A DNA stretch of 64,000 bases, taken from the NCBI GenBank assembly GCA_027625915.1, contig JANTQA010000070.1:5213001-5277000 (forward strand), written 5' to 3'. The DNA is from Anaeramoeba flamelloides (taxonomy: Eukaryota > Metamonada > Anaeramoebidae). Of the stretch, positions 46,723 through 56,518 are shown in pieces; the stretch's first letter is position 1; each line of letters opens with the position of its first letter. The translations under genes were made by a program, and so were the position numbers. The notes below the pieces were generated by a model. It worked only from the letters and a program-made list of their open reading frames with translations, did not search any database and was not told the DNA's origin.

Positions 46723-48614
46723 TTATTATTTTATTTTGTTTTTTTTACAAGTTTCCCAAATCTTGTTTTCGTCAAAATCCCAGTACAATACACGGCTTGA
46801 CAGCAAAAACCCAGTCCAAGTAACGACTCGACAGATTGTACGGAAAGTTCAATTCGGTTCACTTTAGTTCGGTTTCAAATTGCATCTGTTGGGATTCAGT
46901 TCTCTTCCGTTGCATAAGTCCAGTTCAATTAGTTCAAGAGCTGATCAGATCAAGTTAGTTTATAATCTAATCATGAACAAGTCTATCGATTCTGATGATG
47001 ATTTTTTATTCCTTTTACCTTCTCAAATCAAACACATAAAAAAAGGAGAAGTAACCGAAGTAACCGAAGGAACCAGAGGAACCTAAGTAACCCAAACAAC
47101 TAAAGAAAGGAAATTTGGAAAATGTAAAAAGTATAAAAAATCCAAAAAATATTATTTTTTTTACGAATTGTTTTTTTTGATAGGTTAACCAATTAATAAT
47201 ATTTTATGATCTTTTTGAATTTTTTTTACAATTGTGTTATTATTTGAAAAAATCGGTTTAAAAATTTCAATTTTATCAATTTAAAGTTCAATTCACATAT
47301 GATTTAAAACAACCTTTGAAATTGAAGATTTTTTTTGTTGAAATTTAAAAGGGGAAATTCTTCTAAAAAAAAATGAAAATAATTTGTTGAGTGAAAAGAC
47401 CCTTAAGAATATTATTAGTTCATTTTATTGTAAAACTTGTTTAACTTGTTTTTGATGAATAATTTATGGATTCAATTTTACCAATTTACTTTTTGAAAAG
47501 ATAAAAGAAAAAGATAAAAAATGAAAAATGGCAAAGTAAAAAATAATTTCAATTAAGTAAAAAATATAATAAATTGCCGTTTAAGATACTGAGAAAGAGG
47601 AAAATTGATTTTGGATTATGATGTTGTCTCATCAAATATGGATATATTGACTCTAACTATTAAAATAAAAAACAATCAAAAAATAAATTGAACCAAAATT
47701 CTTCTTTAAAATATTTTTCATAAATATAAAGAACTTTATCAGAAATATCCAAAAGTTCATTTTTTTTTTCCTAAAAATCCATTTTTAAAATTTTGATTTT
47801 ATTAATCAATGAATTTATAAAGATTTTAATTTGCAATGAATTGAGTCAAAAATTGATTAAGTTTACTTTAACGAAATATTATTTAAATGAACCTATTATT
47901 AATTTCAAAATTAGAAAGGAAAAACAATTTCATTTTAGATTTTTAACAATTCAAGAATAATTATAGACAAATAACTTTACAGTTAAAAGTTTTATGACCA
48001 ATTTTAAATTTATTTTTTTTTACAATTATTTCTTATCCTTGAATGTTTTTGAAAAATCTATAAGGAATTAAAAATAAATATAAATATTTTATATATTTTA
48101 AAAGAATATCTTAACAATTAATTTTATAAAAAGGGTTTTTCAGAAACTAATTATTTAAAAAAATAATAATAATCTAAAAAAAAAATGATAATTCCAAAAA
48201 AAATATTTTTTTTGCCAAAAATATCCTAATGTATTATTATCTATATACATATCTTGTTTTTATGTTTATTTATTTGATAACAATTTTATAATAGTGAGTT
48301 TTGATGAATATAAAAGGTCAATTCAACCATTAGAAATAAATTATAACGAACAACCTTCGCTTGCAATTAGAATATTTTTAAACAAAAAATGTATTCAAAA
48401 ACCAATAAAACCAGTAAATAAAGAAACAGAAGAATTAATTACATTGTTGGATATTTTTAAAAATTTGCAATTAGTCGAGAATGGAAAAACCGTGCCAATG
48501 ACATATTTAATACAAGGAATTACCCCACCTCTAAATACACCTCTTGCATTTTTATCTGCTAGTTGCTCACATCCAGACGGTTTCTTATATTTGATAATTA
48601 CAACATTGAATTAA
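41019..48614 (+). CDS. ATG5: Autophagy protein 5, four exons
   Basis: ATG5 is the acceptor of the ubiquitin-like ATG12; with ATG16 the conjugate drives ATG8/LC3 lipidation at the growing autophagosome. The exons are 41019-41135, 41296-41429, 45289-45542 and 48295-48614. The junctions (phases 0, 2, 1) fit and give 274 residues, against 275 in human. The N-terminal motif WGCYIPIIINL matches the first ubiquitin-fold strand. VPRSSYLYF and the EPVRW|NAPTGVFFDI junction match human VSYL and the LKWHYPIGLLFDL region. LLSKSATITQKI puts Lys146 where human Lys130 is linked to ATG12, and IWNGLKN follows as in LWMGLQN. The C-terminus ITPPLNTPLAFLSASCSHPDGFLYLII matches the second ubiquitin fold. Only the spliced product is full length. 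The start is chosen by alignment of the N-terminus. Orthology is near certain. Confidence 0.96.
42141..42580. mobile_element. MITE with about 95-bp inverted repeats, GGAAAAAAAGTG family, copy 1
   Basis: The outer 95 bp at each end mirror each other with only a few differences. They begin TGGAAAAAAAGTGAAACAGG, and within the repeat the AAAAAAAGTGAAA block occurs twice. The centre has TTGAGATCTCCAAAACCACA. A diverged copy is at 50568-50965. There is no clear target duplication and no coding capacity. Confidence 0.8.
42720..42890. mobile_element. TTAA-flanked MITE, GGGACTAG family, copy 3
   Basis: Ends GGGACTAGTCTCTATTA and TAATAGAGACTAGTTCC between TTAA sites. It is in opposite orientation to 13376-13540, judged by the order of the internal ATTTCTAAATAAG and TAATTGGCAAAAA blocks. 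Confidence 0.8.
43610..43745 (+). mobile_element. LINE fragment C (3' end only)
   Basis: ATGATTTTACGATTAAAT and GTAATTTACACTTCTT match the 3' end of LINE B (22640-23800), followed by an A-rich tail. This is a short dead-on-arrival or decayed end in the plus orientation. Confidence 0.65.
43930..44740 (+). mobile_element. LINE fragment D with reverse-transcriptase motif
   Basis: Plus-strand pieces read SPLIFGFISHFLIEKIKDL and QMFIDDLILLMEG (the x-DD active-site box), then FGMNLNIDKT and KFLGI-like downstream blocks. A GVYQ-x-DS block just before fits the usual GxxQGDxLSP motif, with a stop at the Gly. Stops and frame changes occur throughout. It differs clearly from LINE B, so it is a second subfamily. 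The endonuclease and 3' end are missing. Confidence 0.75.
44745..45185. repeat. Modular palindromic repeat, copy D
   Basis: Directly after LINE fragment D and 100 bp before ATG5 exon 3. It has the mirrored core CTAGGTTTTTTTTACTTTTT ... AAAGTAAAAAAAAACCTAAC and then reiterated AACCTAGAACACTTCACAAA units (44950-45070). Terminal motif TTCAAGCGCCTAG at the left. Confidence 0.75.
45930..46200 (+). mobile_element. LINE fragment E (C-terminal zinc-knuckle region)
   Basis: FFCKLCKKTNN followed by IKHFLLSYPDYENNW resembles the C-x2-C ... H-x4-C knuckle of LINE B, with Ser in the last Cys position. DTSSVLFQADDGLIFGS follows in another frame. It is short and broken. Confidence 0.5.
46745..47100 (+). 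other. G+C-richer island with short repeats, function unknown
   Basis: Within the ATG5 intron, base composition rises sharply for about 350 bp. Paired blocks CCAGTACAATACACGGCTTG and CCAGTCCAAGTAACGACTCG each end in ACAG. A 37-codon frame at 46973-47086 reads MNKSIDSDDDFLFLLP and ends in a 9-bp iteration (GTAACCGAA). It does not look like intron sequence and may be the edge of an inserted element or a small gene. I recognise no family. Confidence 0.4.
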
Positions 48615-50567
48615 AAAATAAATACACATATATTTTTAAGGATTCTCTTTCTTATTTTTGATATTTTTGTGTATTTATTTTATTTGATTATTTTTTTTAA
48701 TTAATCTTTAATTATTATTTTTTAACTTGTTTTTTTTTATTTCATTTATTAAAAATGGAATAACGATACAATTTTTTTCTTTCTTTCTTTTTGGTTTTTT
48801 TACCATTTAACTATTCTACTTGGATTTTGAATGATTTACAAATTTTTACATCGGTTGAATCGTCATAATTCTTTTAAAATAGAGGAAAATTTCAAAAAAA
48901 AATAATTATAGAATAAATGTTCACACATTTTACTACTTTTCTTTTTTTGTTTTATTTAATTTTTTCTTTTATACAAGAACGGAGAAAGTAAAAATAATTA
49001 TTTCAAAATAAAAAAAGGGAAAGAACAAAAATAAATACCAATATTAAAATATAGAAAAAAATAATATCGTTTGTTGAACAAATTAAAAATTATTTATCCA
49101 AAATCTTTTTCAAACAAAAGGGCACCCCTCTCAAATCATCAATACTATTGAAATTGATTGTTAATAAGATAATTACTTATTGGTGATTTTCATTTTGTTT
49201 ATTCATTTTTTCCATGTTTTGATTTTTTTTATTTATTGGATATTGAAGAGTTGGAAAATGAAAAAAGCAAGATAAGAAGAAAACAATTTGGAAATAATCT
49301 GACATTATAAAAATAGAAACATTTTAAGTTTGATTTCGAACGAGTTGGATAAAAGTAATAAGAAATACCATTCTTGGGTTGATATATGGAACAAAAAAAG
49401 AAGAAAATAAAGAAAAAAACAATTCCAATAAAAGTCCAAGATGAATTGTGACTTTATATTAAAAATAAGACTTTAAAGAACAAAATTTCAGTGTGTATAG
49501 AGTTATCAATATAAGGTATTTCCAAAAAAGTGTCGTTTTTCTTTTTCCAGTTGATAAAAAATCATCTTTGTTAGTTGATGTTTTCGTTAATTGTCAGTAT
49601 CAAATTCCGTTTAATATTTATACCGATAGAATAAAATGCTAAGGTATTTATTTCAAAATATGTTGGTTGAAATATTCCCAGAAAATGAAAAAAAAAAATA
49701 ACACTTATTTTGATGAAAATATGTACAACTAATTTCAATAAAAAAACTGTAAATATGGAAAGACTACAAATGATTTTTTAAACAATAAAATGTAGTTATA
49801 TGTCCGCAATTCTATTTGTATTTTGTTGAGATTAAACAAGTTATGAAAACGATTTTTTTTGATCAAAAAGAAAATAATAAACATCAAATTTCACCCCTAA
49901 AAAATATCAGACTTAATCAAGATCAGAAATTTTAATATCTTTTATTTATTAAATACAATACTAATAAACAAATTGAATTATTATCAAGAATCTATAAATG
50001 GTGGTCAATGATTTTATATATTAAAATCCTTTTTTGAAGAATGGGTTACATACATATATTATATTTATAAATTTATCTCACTTTTTTGGAACTAAATTAT
50101 AAAAAAAAAATAATAAGTAACTCAAAAAGAAAAAAAAAAAAGAAAAGTTAATTATTTATTTATTAATAAAACTTTTTATTTATTACCAAAAAAAAAAAGA
50201 AAAAAAAAAAGAAAATTTCTAACAAACAATTTTTTTACAAATTTTATAATATTAAAATTTTCAAAAACAAGCACAATTATTGTTGTTATTTTTATTGTAA
50301 ATTTTTTAATAAAATAACTCTAATAAATAAAAAAAAAAATAATTATGGAAAAAAAAATAAAATTAGATACTAGAATGACCCAGACTATACGCCACCTGAA
50401 AAGATAAAAATGTAAATTTATCATTTTTCTCAATACAAAAAACATACTTTTGTAATTATAAAAAAACTCACTACATAATAGCCATAATTTTTTTCAAACA
50501 AAATGATAAGATGCAATTCAAAAACTTTTCCAACAAATTACGTTTTAGAACACATGTTGTAATAAAG
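48615..50567. other. Intergenic between ATG5 and LEO1
   Basis: A+T-rich with many A runs (50100-50340). No gene and no matching repeat were seen. Confidence 0.5.
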
Positions 50568-50965
50568 TAAAACAAGGAAAAAAATTTCAATGTGCTTTTT
50601 AATTGGAACATTAATAGAAACTGAAAAGTAAGATCAATTAATAAAAGAATAATTAAATCAATAAAGCCAATATGAAGGATTCAACACAATACCAGTTTTT
50701 TTTTTAAACTATCTTTTGGTAGAAGTTTTTTCTTTGGTTGATCCATTATTATAAAACTTTTTCAAAAAATGGTTTATTTTTGAGATCTCCAAAACCACAA
50801 CAACAATTTCAATAATAAAAAAGTAGATTTAAATTGTGTTTGTTGTTTTGATTGAAAATAATATAGTGGATTAATATTTGAAGTTATTTAGGTTTCTTCT
50901 TTTAATGGATTTTACTTTTCTTTTTCAGTAATGTTGGCAATGAAAAACCATTTTTCACTTTTTTT
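50568..50965. mobile_element. GGAAAAAAAGTG-family MITE, copy 2 (divergent)
   Basis: Same order as 42141-42580: AGTAAGATCAATTAATAAAA, CTATCTTTTGGTAGAAGTTT, TTGAGATCTCCAAAACCACA, then TTTTACTTTTC and CACTTTTTTTCG. The terminal repeats have decayed more than the interior. Confidence 0.75.
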
Positions 50966-51387
50966 CGAAAACTCTAAATATATTTCTTTTCTTTACAATT
51001 TTTATGTTATTGTTTTTCTGAATAACTTTGAGGAGCTAGGAAGGAAGCTGATCAGTACTAGGGCAAATGAGATGGAAGAACAAAAGTAAATAGCAATATA
51101 TTAAAATTTTTACTTATTTTAATTAAAAAAAATTTGAAAGATCCAACTCGCTATATATCTACACCCTGTCTTGAAAGTGATTGTCACAAGTAAAGATATG
51201 ATTGCACTCAACAATATTTATTCAAGAGATGTAAAGATAAAAGTTCTTCTCCTCAAGATTCTAACAAAAATTAAATAGAAGGAATTCTGACATAGTGAGT
51301 GATTTACATTTAATTTCAAAACATTTTTTGCTTTTTTTATTTTTTTATTAAAGCCTTATCTTATCCCAATTCGAAAAATCATAACCG

Positions 51388-52586
51388 ATGTCTGACAACC
51401 AAGATACTTCACTTGCACTTTTTGGAACTGACAGCGAAGAAGATTCATCCAGTTCAGATTTTGATTTAGCTATTGATAATAATGAAGAAGAACAAGGAAA
51501 CCAAAATTCTAATCAGCCAAACGAAGGGGAAACGAATAACCAAATTGAATCCGATGAAAGTGATTTGTCTGATGACTCATCCGATCTTGGAGAAAACGTT
51601 GATGATGAATTTACCATTACTGAGAACAATTATTTCCTGTCTTCGTCAGTCCCAAACTTGGGTGTAACTGACCCAAACAAAATTTTTTTTGCAAGAGAAT
51701 CCTCTTTAGTGACCTTCCAGCCAAAAGAATTTACATCTGACAATTACACTGAAGAGTATTCGCAAAGTAAAAAGGATCTTAGTGGCTATGTTATCCGGTG
51801 GAGGAAATCGAAAAATGGAGGCAAAATCGAAAGTAACGCCAGGATCGTTACATGGTCTGACGGCTCAAGGCAACTCTTAATCGGTTCAGAGTCCATTGAC
51901 ATTATGGAGCTGGATGTCAAAAACAGCAACAACCAATGCTTTATCCGTAATGACGAAGTGCTACATTACCAATCAAAGCTTGATAAACGAATGTACTTCC
52001 AGCCTGTAGGGATCAATTCAACTGTACACAAAAATTTCTCGAAAAATTTAAAGAAAAGAGCAAGCAAAGGGGCTTCGAAAATCAAGATTTATGTAAATGA
52101 CAAGGATCCTGAAAAAGAGAAAGAAAAAGAGGTATTTTTTTTATTTTTTGTTTTTTTTGTTTTTTTTGTTTGTAAAGCCATTTTCACAAAGTGAGACTTG
52201 AAAAGTTTTGAAACAACGGAATGGAAATTGTTATATTGAAGCCTCAACCCTTTTTTATAATAATTTTGAAAACATTTTTTTTATTAATGAACCGAAAATT
52301 CTTGATTTTTAACCTTTTTATTTTAAACAACTAAATAACCTTTGCCTTTGTTTTTGATTTATCCTTTATCCTTTCTCGTTTATCCTTTGTCCTTCACCAA
52401 TCACCATTCACCCTTTACACGTTACACTTTACACTTTAATAGATTTACAAGCATTCAAAAAACTATGAAAAGAAATTAAGGAAAGAAAGAAATAAAAAAT
52501 CATCAAAAACTGGGCTAACAAGCGAATATCTTGAGCAATCGGATGGCTATGACGAAGACTCAAGTTATGATGAAGATTTAAATTAA
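51388..52586 (+). CDS. LEO1: RNA polymerase-associated protein LEO1, two exons
   Basis: LEO1 is a subunit of the PAF1 complex, which travels with RNA polymerase II and supports elongation and histone modification in the nucleus. Exon 1 is 51388-52131 and exon 2 is 52443-52586, phase 0, giving 295 residues. Residues 1-75 are an acidic Ser/Asp/Glu region typical of LEO1 N-termini. The LEO1 core spans about 130-235: VIRWRKSKNG, then ESNARIVTWSDGSRQLLIGSE, the family signature, and the block LDKRMYFQPVGINSTVHKNF. Exon 2 begins IYKHSKNYEKKLRKE and contains GLTSEYLEQSDGYDED, equivalent to the animal RGLSANYLEPDRYDEE motif, so the splice is well supported. The protein is shorter than animal LEO1 (over 600 residues) because the acidic N-terminus is short. 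The intron (52132-52442) is GTATTT...AATAG. Confidence 0.96.
52132..52442 (+). other. 311-bp LEO1 intron
   Basis: A phase 0 intron. Near its 3' end is a short pyrimidine-rich run of TTTATCCTTT/CACCTTTACAC-like units (52362-52436), one of the few polypyrimidine-like tracts seen next to an acceptor in this window. Confidence 0.85.
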
Positions 52587-53039
52587 ATTGCTTTTATTTA
52601 GTATTAAATTTCAATAAAAATAACCAATTTTTACTTTTTGAAAAGTATTTTCTTCTTTAAACAGTATATTTAAATAATCGTGGACTCCTATTTTAACCAA
52701 TTAAAAACCAAAAAAAATATTGCAAATTAGAATCTTTCAATCCTAAATCTTTCGATTTTTGGAATTAGCGTTTTCCATAGAGAAGTCGAAAATTAAACCA
52801 GTGATGCTATTAAAGGTAAATCGAAATTAGTGATCCATGTTTCAAATGTTTCAAAAATTTCGATTTAAAGAATATTATCGGAACTCTGAAAGTATAAAAA
52901 TAGAAATTTTTAAAGTTTTTGTTAAATATTTTTTTTCAATTTCGTTTTTTATAAACTTCACCAAAATTATTGTTAATTGTCAGAAAATATCCACTATTCT
53001 ATTAACAAGTCAAAATGATTAATTCTGCATTATTTCTAA

Positions 53040-54860
53040 ATTCAAATTAAATACTGTTTAACTTAACTCTTGATTCACTATTTGGGTTTGATAAACCTTC
53101 AGATTCTTTTATAGCTAAATTGAAAAAAAAAAATCAAAATATTTTCAACCTTTTATTATTTTTGAGTAAATAAAATCAAAATACTATTGAAACGACCTCG
53201 ATTAAAAATTTGTGGTTTATTTGTCCTCTATTTGGAATTAATTTGTTATTTTTATAAAGAAAGGAATGGTTGTGTGAGTTTCTTCTCTTTAAGGTTCTGA
53301 TCATTAAAGTCTGGAAAGTTTTTTTTAACCTCAAAAGGTTGTTCTGCAATTTTCAATTTTTAGTATTTCTTCATTGGGAAATAATTCCTCTTATCTTGGA
53401 AATATTTCAAAGCTAAAGCAATATTTAAAGAGGTGTGTTGTTATAGTTGATGTTGGGTGTGAGTTTTAAAGATCATTTTTATTGTATCTCTTTGAAAATT
53501 TCGTTTCTTTTGATTTTTTTATTTGTCAAAAAGTACTTTTGACTTTTAAAAAGTTTTTAATTTGACAAATAAATTTAAAAATTGAAATAGAGTTAAATAA
53601 AAGACTCAAAATGAATTCTACTCAGATGAAATTGACTTAATATTTAAAAAAGAATTATTTCAGATTTCTAAGCATACTTATTATTGGATTTTTTTTGAGA
53701 TTGATGAATGGTATTATTTTTACAATAAAACCCCTTTATTTAATATTTTGAAGAGCTGATAGATCTGAAATTTTTCTTCTTATAATTCTAGTATTATTTG
53801 AATAAACAAAACCCTATATAGAATTTTATCAAAATTGGTTCATTATTAACGAATTTAAAAAAAAAAAAATCGAGGTAGAGCCATTAAGATCAATCAAAAG
53901 GAAGGAATTTGCTTGTATTTTTCTTGAGAATTAGAATAATTATGGAAAATAAAATATTTTTAAAAATAAATTATTTTAATTAAAGTTCTTTGCAAAAACA
54001 CCAACACACAACCCTTTTACGTACCAATGGGGAGATATGTACAACCAAAATAAAACAATTTTCAAGCCTAAATGGAAATTAAACTATTCTTTCTATGGGT
54101 TGAGGAATAAATTTTGTCTATTTTTTTTTTATTTTCTTCAATTCAAAAAAAGATAAAATCTAATTACAACAAAACATTCAAGTTTAAAATGTTTTTTTTT
54201 AAGAGTATATTAGTAATTTTACAAACTCACTTGGACACAAATAACCTCCTAAAAAAATCTAATTAATAATTATCTGTACTAAAGTGTCACAATGTCTTAC
54301 AATGAGTTAACTTATTAAAGGAAATTTATTCAAAAGATTTAATTAAATAGATTTTTTCAGCTCTTTATCTTTTTTTACTAAATCAAACCCTTTTTTACCT
54401 TATGACTTCAAAATTTTAAGGAAATTTTTTTAAAAAAAAAATATTGAAATAAAATTAATACCTTTTTATGTTTCCAAAAAACTGTAATATTTGAAATTAT
54501 TTCTTTTTACAATTCAAATATAATTTTGATGTATTTCTTTCTTCTCAAAAAACCGATAACCTAAACTTTTTTAACCTTGTTAAATTTAAATTTCAACAAG
54601 TTTTCTTAATTCAATTCCAAATTAATATTTTTTTAATTATGTTTCCAAAACAAAACAAAATCTTTTCAGTTTATTATCTTTGAATTTTTTTTTCTTTATT
54701 AGTTAATTGATTAACAATCCTTATCAATTTTTTTTTTCATTCAAATAAGAGTCAATATTATTTTCAGTTTCGATTAAATGAAGATTAGAAAAAAATAAAA
54801 AATACCAAAATTGTAGCTAAAAATCTCTCTGAATTAATTGAATTTTCCACTTTTTTTTTA
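53040..54860 (+). repeat. Unnamed repeat R2, copy 1, with an extra segment
   Basis: It matches 61975-63055 in the same orientation and 57915-58760 inverted. Landmarks: TTTTCAACCTTTTATTATTT near 53140, TCTAATTAATAATTATCTGT near 54260, TTTTCAGTTTATTATCTTTG near 54663, and the right end ATTGTAGC near 54813. About 53205-53880 has no counterpart in copy 2, so it is an insertion here or a loss there. No terminal repeats or coding frames were seen. Confidence 0.75.
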
Positions 54861-54942
54861 TTTTCAATTTTGTAATTTTAGGTTTTAACAATTCTTATTT
54901 TGTTATAAGAATGAAACTTTTTTGAATAATTAAAATATGAAT

Positions 54943-56222
54943 TAGTAGAGTTTTTGATGATAACATGCTATAATTCACGATAAAGTTACAAAAATTGAGA
55001 TAATTTCAATCAAATCGCGATATATCAGAAAATCGCGATATTCAATATTATCGCGATAATATAACAAATAGCGATATTCTATAAAATTGCGATAATTATG
55101 AAAAAATCGTAATAAATGCCAAAATATCGCGATTAAAAAGTAATCGCGATATAATAGTTGATGTGTTTTTGGGTTAATTGAGAAATATTTTTAAAAAAAA
55201 ATTTTTTTTGATCAAAAAATAGCTTAGGTGAAAAAAAGTTATTCTTTGAAAAAACAACAAAAAAGATACTAGTTCCAATCAAGGATCAGATCAAAGAGTT
55301 TTATTGTGTTTTCATTTGATTTGGTTGACAAACCTATCGATCCTTTAAGATCAACAACAATAAGAACTAAATAGAAATAAATATTTTTTCAGTACAAGGT
55401 GGTGTTGTAAATTGTATTGAATAAAAGACCTTCTAAAACAACCAACCCCTTATCTGTTCTTTAAAGAATGTGATCTTGGGTTACAATATTTTCATTTTTT
55501 CTCAGCAAGCTAAAAGGAGTTGGATAACTCTTCAAAAGATTTCACAACATCCTTGCCAGATGATCACCAATTATTAAGATTTTTTATACAATTCTTGTCT
55601 TCTTCTTCTTTTTCTACTCATATCTTTGTATTTGGACAGAAAACACAATTAGAGCTTAGTGGTTTTTGTTTGATCGATCACCGAAAAGAATGAAAATTTT
55701 TCTTTATTCTTTTTGGTTATTTACAAATGGTGAAGGTAACAACTCCATTTTAAGAAAACACATGGATCTTTATATTCAAGTGTATTGTTGAAATGGATAA
55801 TTATTAGTTTGATCATAAAATTTGTTTGAGATTTTATATTTTGTGAAAAAAAAAAATGAAAAGAATAAAATTTTTTTCTACAACAAACCAAACTCATTCC
55901 CTTTATAAAAGTTTTCTGTCTTTCAAAACTTTCAAACACTTGAAGACAGTTCAGAACCCTTACAAACACTTTATGGCATTATTAAAGGGAAAGTGTTGTA
56001 AAAGTATCAAGGCTTTGTAAAAGTCAAGAGATTTTTTTTAAGATGATTTCAAAAAAATAATTTTTCATTTTTTCGCTATAATAATGAATATCGCGATAAT
56101 GTTGTTTATCGCGATTTTATGATTTTTTGCGATAAAGTTGGACTAATCGCGATTTTTTTAATACTATTGCGATTTTATTGTTAATATCAGGATAATATAA
56201 GTTATCATCAAAACCTCTAGTA
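54943..56222. mobile_element. 1.28-kb inverted-repeat element with phased TCGCGA arrays
   Basis: The left end TAGTAGAGTTTTTGATGATA and right end (inverse) TACTAGAGGTTTTGATGATA differ at two of 20 positions, and TA is present at both borders. Just inside each end is an array of the palindromic motif TCGCGA and near-matches. On the left, motifs start at 54975, 54995, 55015, 55033, 55051, 55069, 55087, 55107, 55127 and 55144. On the right they start at 56073, 56091, 56109, 56127, 56147, 56167 and 56187. Steps are 17-20 bp. The 0.9-kb centre has no recognisable gene. Such subterminal arrays are usually transposase-binding sites; the family is unknown to me. Confidence 0.75.
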
Positions 56223-56518
56223 TAAAAAAAAAAAAATGTTCAAGGATGATCAAAAAAATAATTTTTTATACATTATTATTTAGTTCAACTTACATTTAAA
56301 ATATCTTTTAAAAGAAGTCTAAATTTTTTTTGGTGGATAAATTTAAATTACCAAAGTTTTCATAAAAATATTTATTTTCTATAGTCAATAAAATATGAAA
56401 ATTATGAAAAAAATTAAAAATATAAAATTAAATTACACTGAAGGAGTTATTATAATATTATCACAATCAATAATACCATTATTACAAAAAATAATTTTTG
56501 TTCTTCAGTGTTTGTTTC

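Larger units (their letters stand above)
45543..48294 (+). other. 2.75-kb third intron of ATG5
   Basis: GTAAGT...AATAG, phase 1 (splits a Leu codon). It contains LINE fragment E (45930-46200), a remnant of a palindromic-repeat end at 46225-46290, a 36-nt T run (46685-46720), a G+C-richer island (46745-47100) and a short dispersed-repeat match at 47590-47650. Confidence 0.9.

Noticed and set aside
51473-51667. Overlapping frame inside LEO1 exon 1
   Set aside because: It is in another frame of a clear LEO1 coding exon and has no family resemblance.
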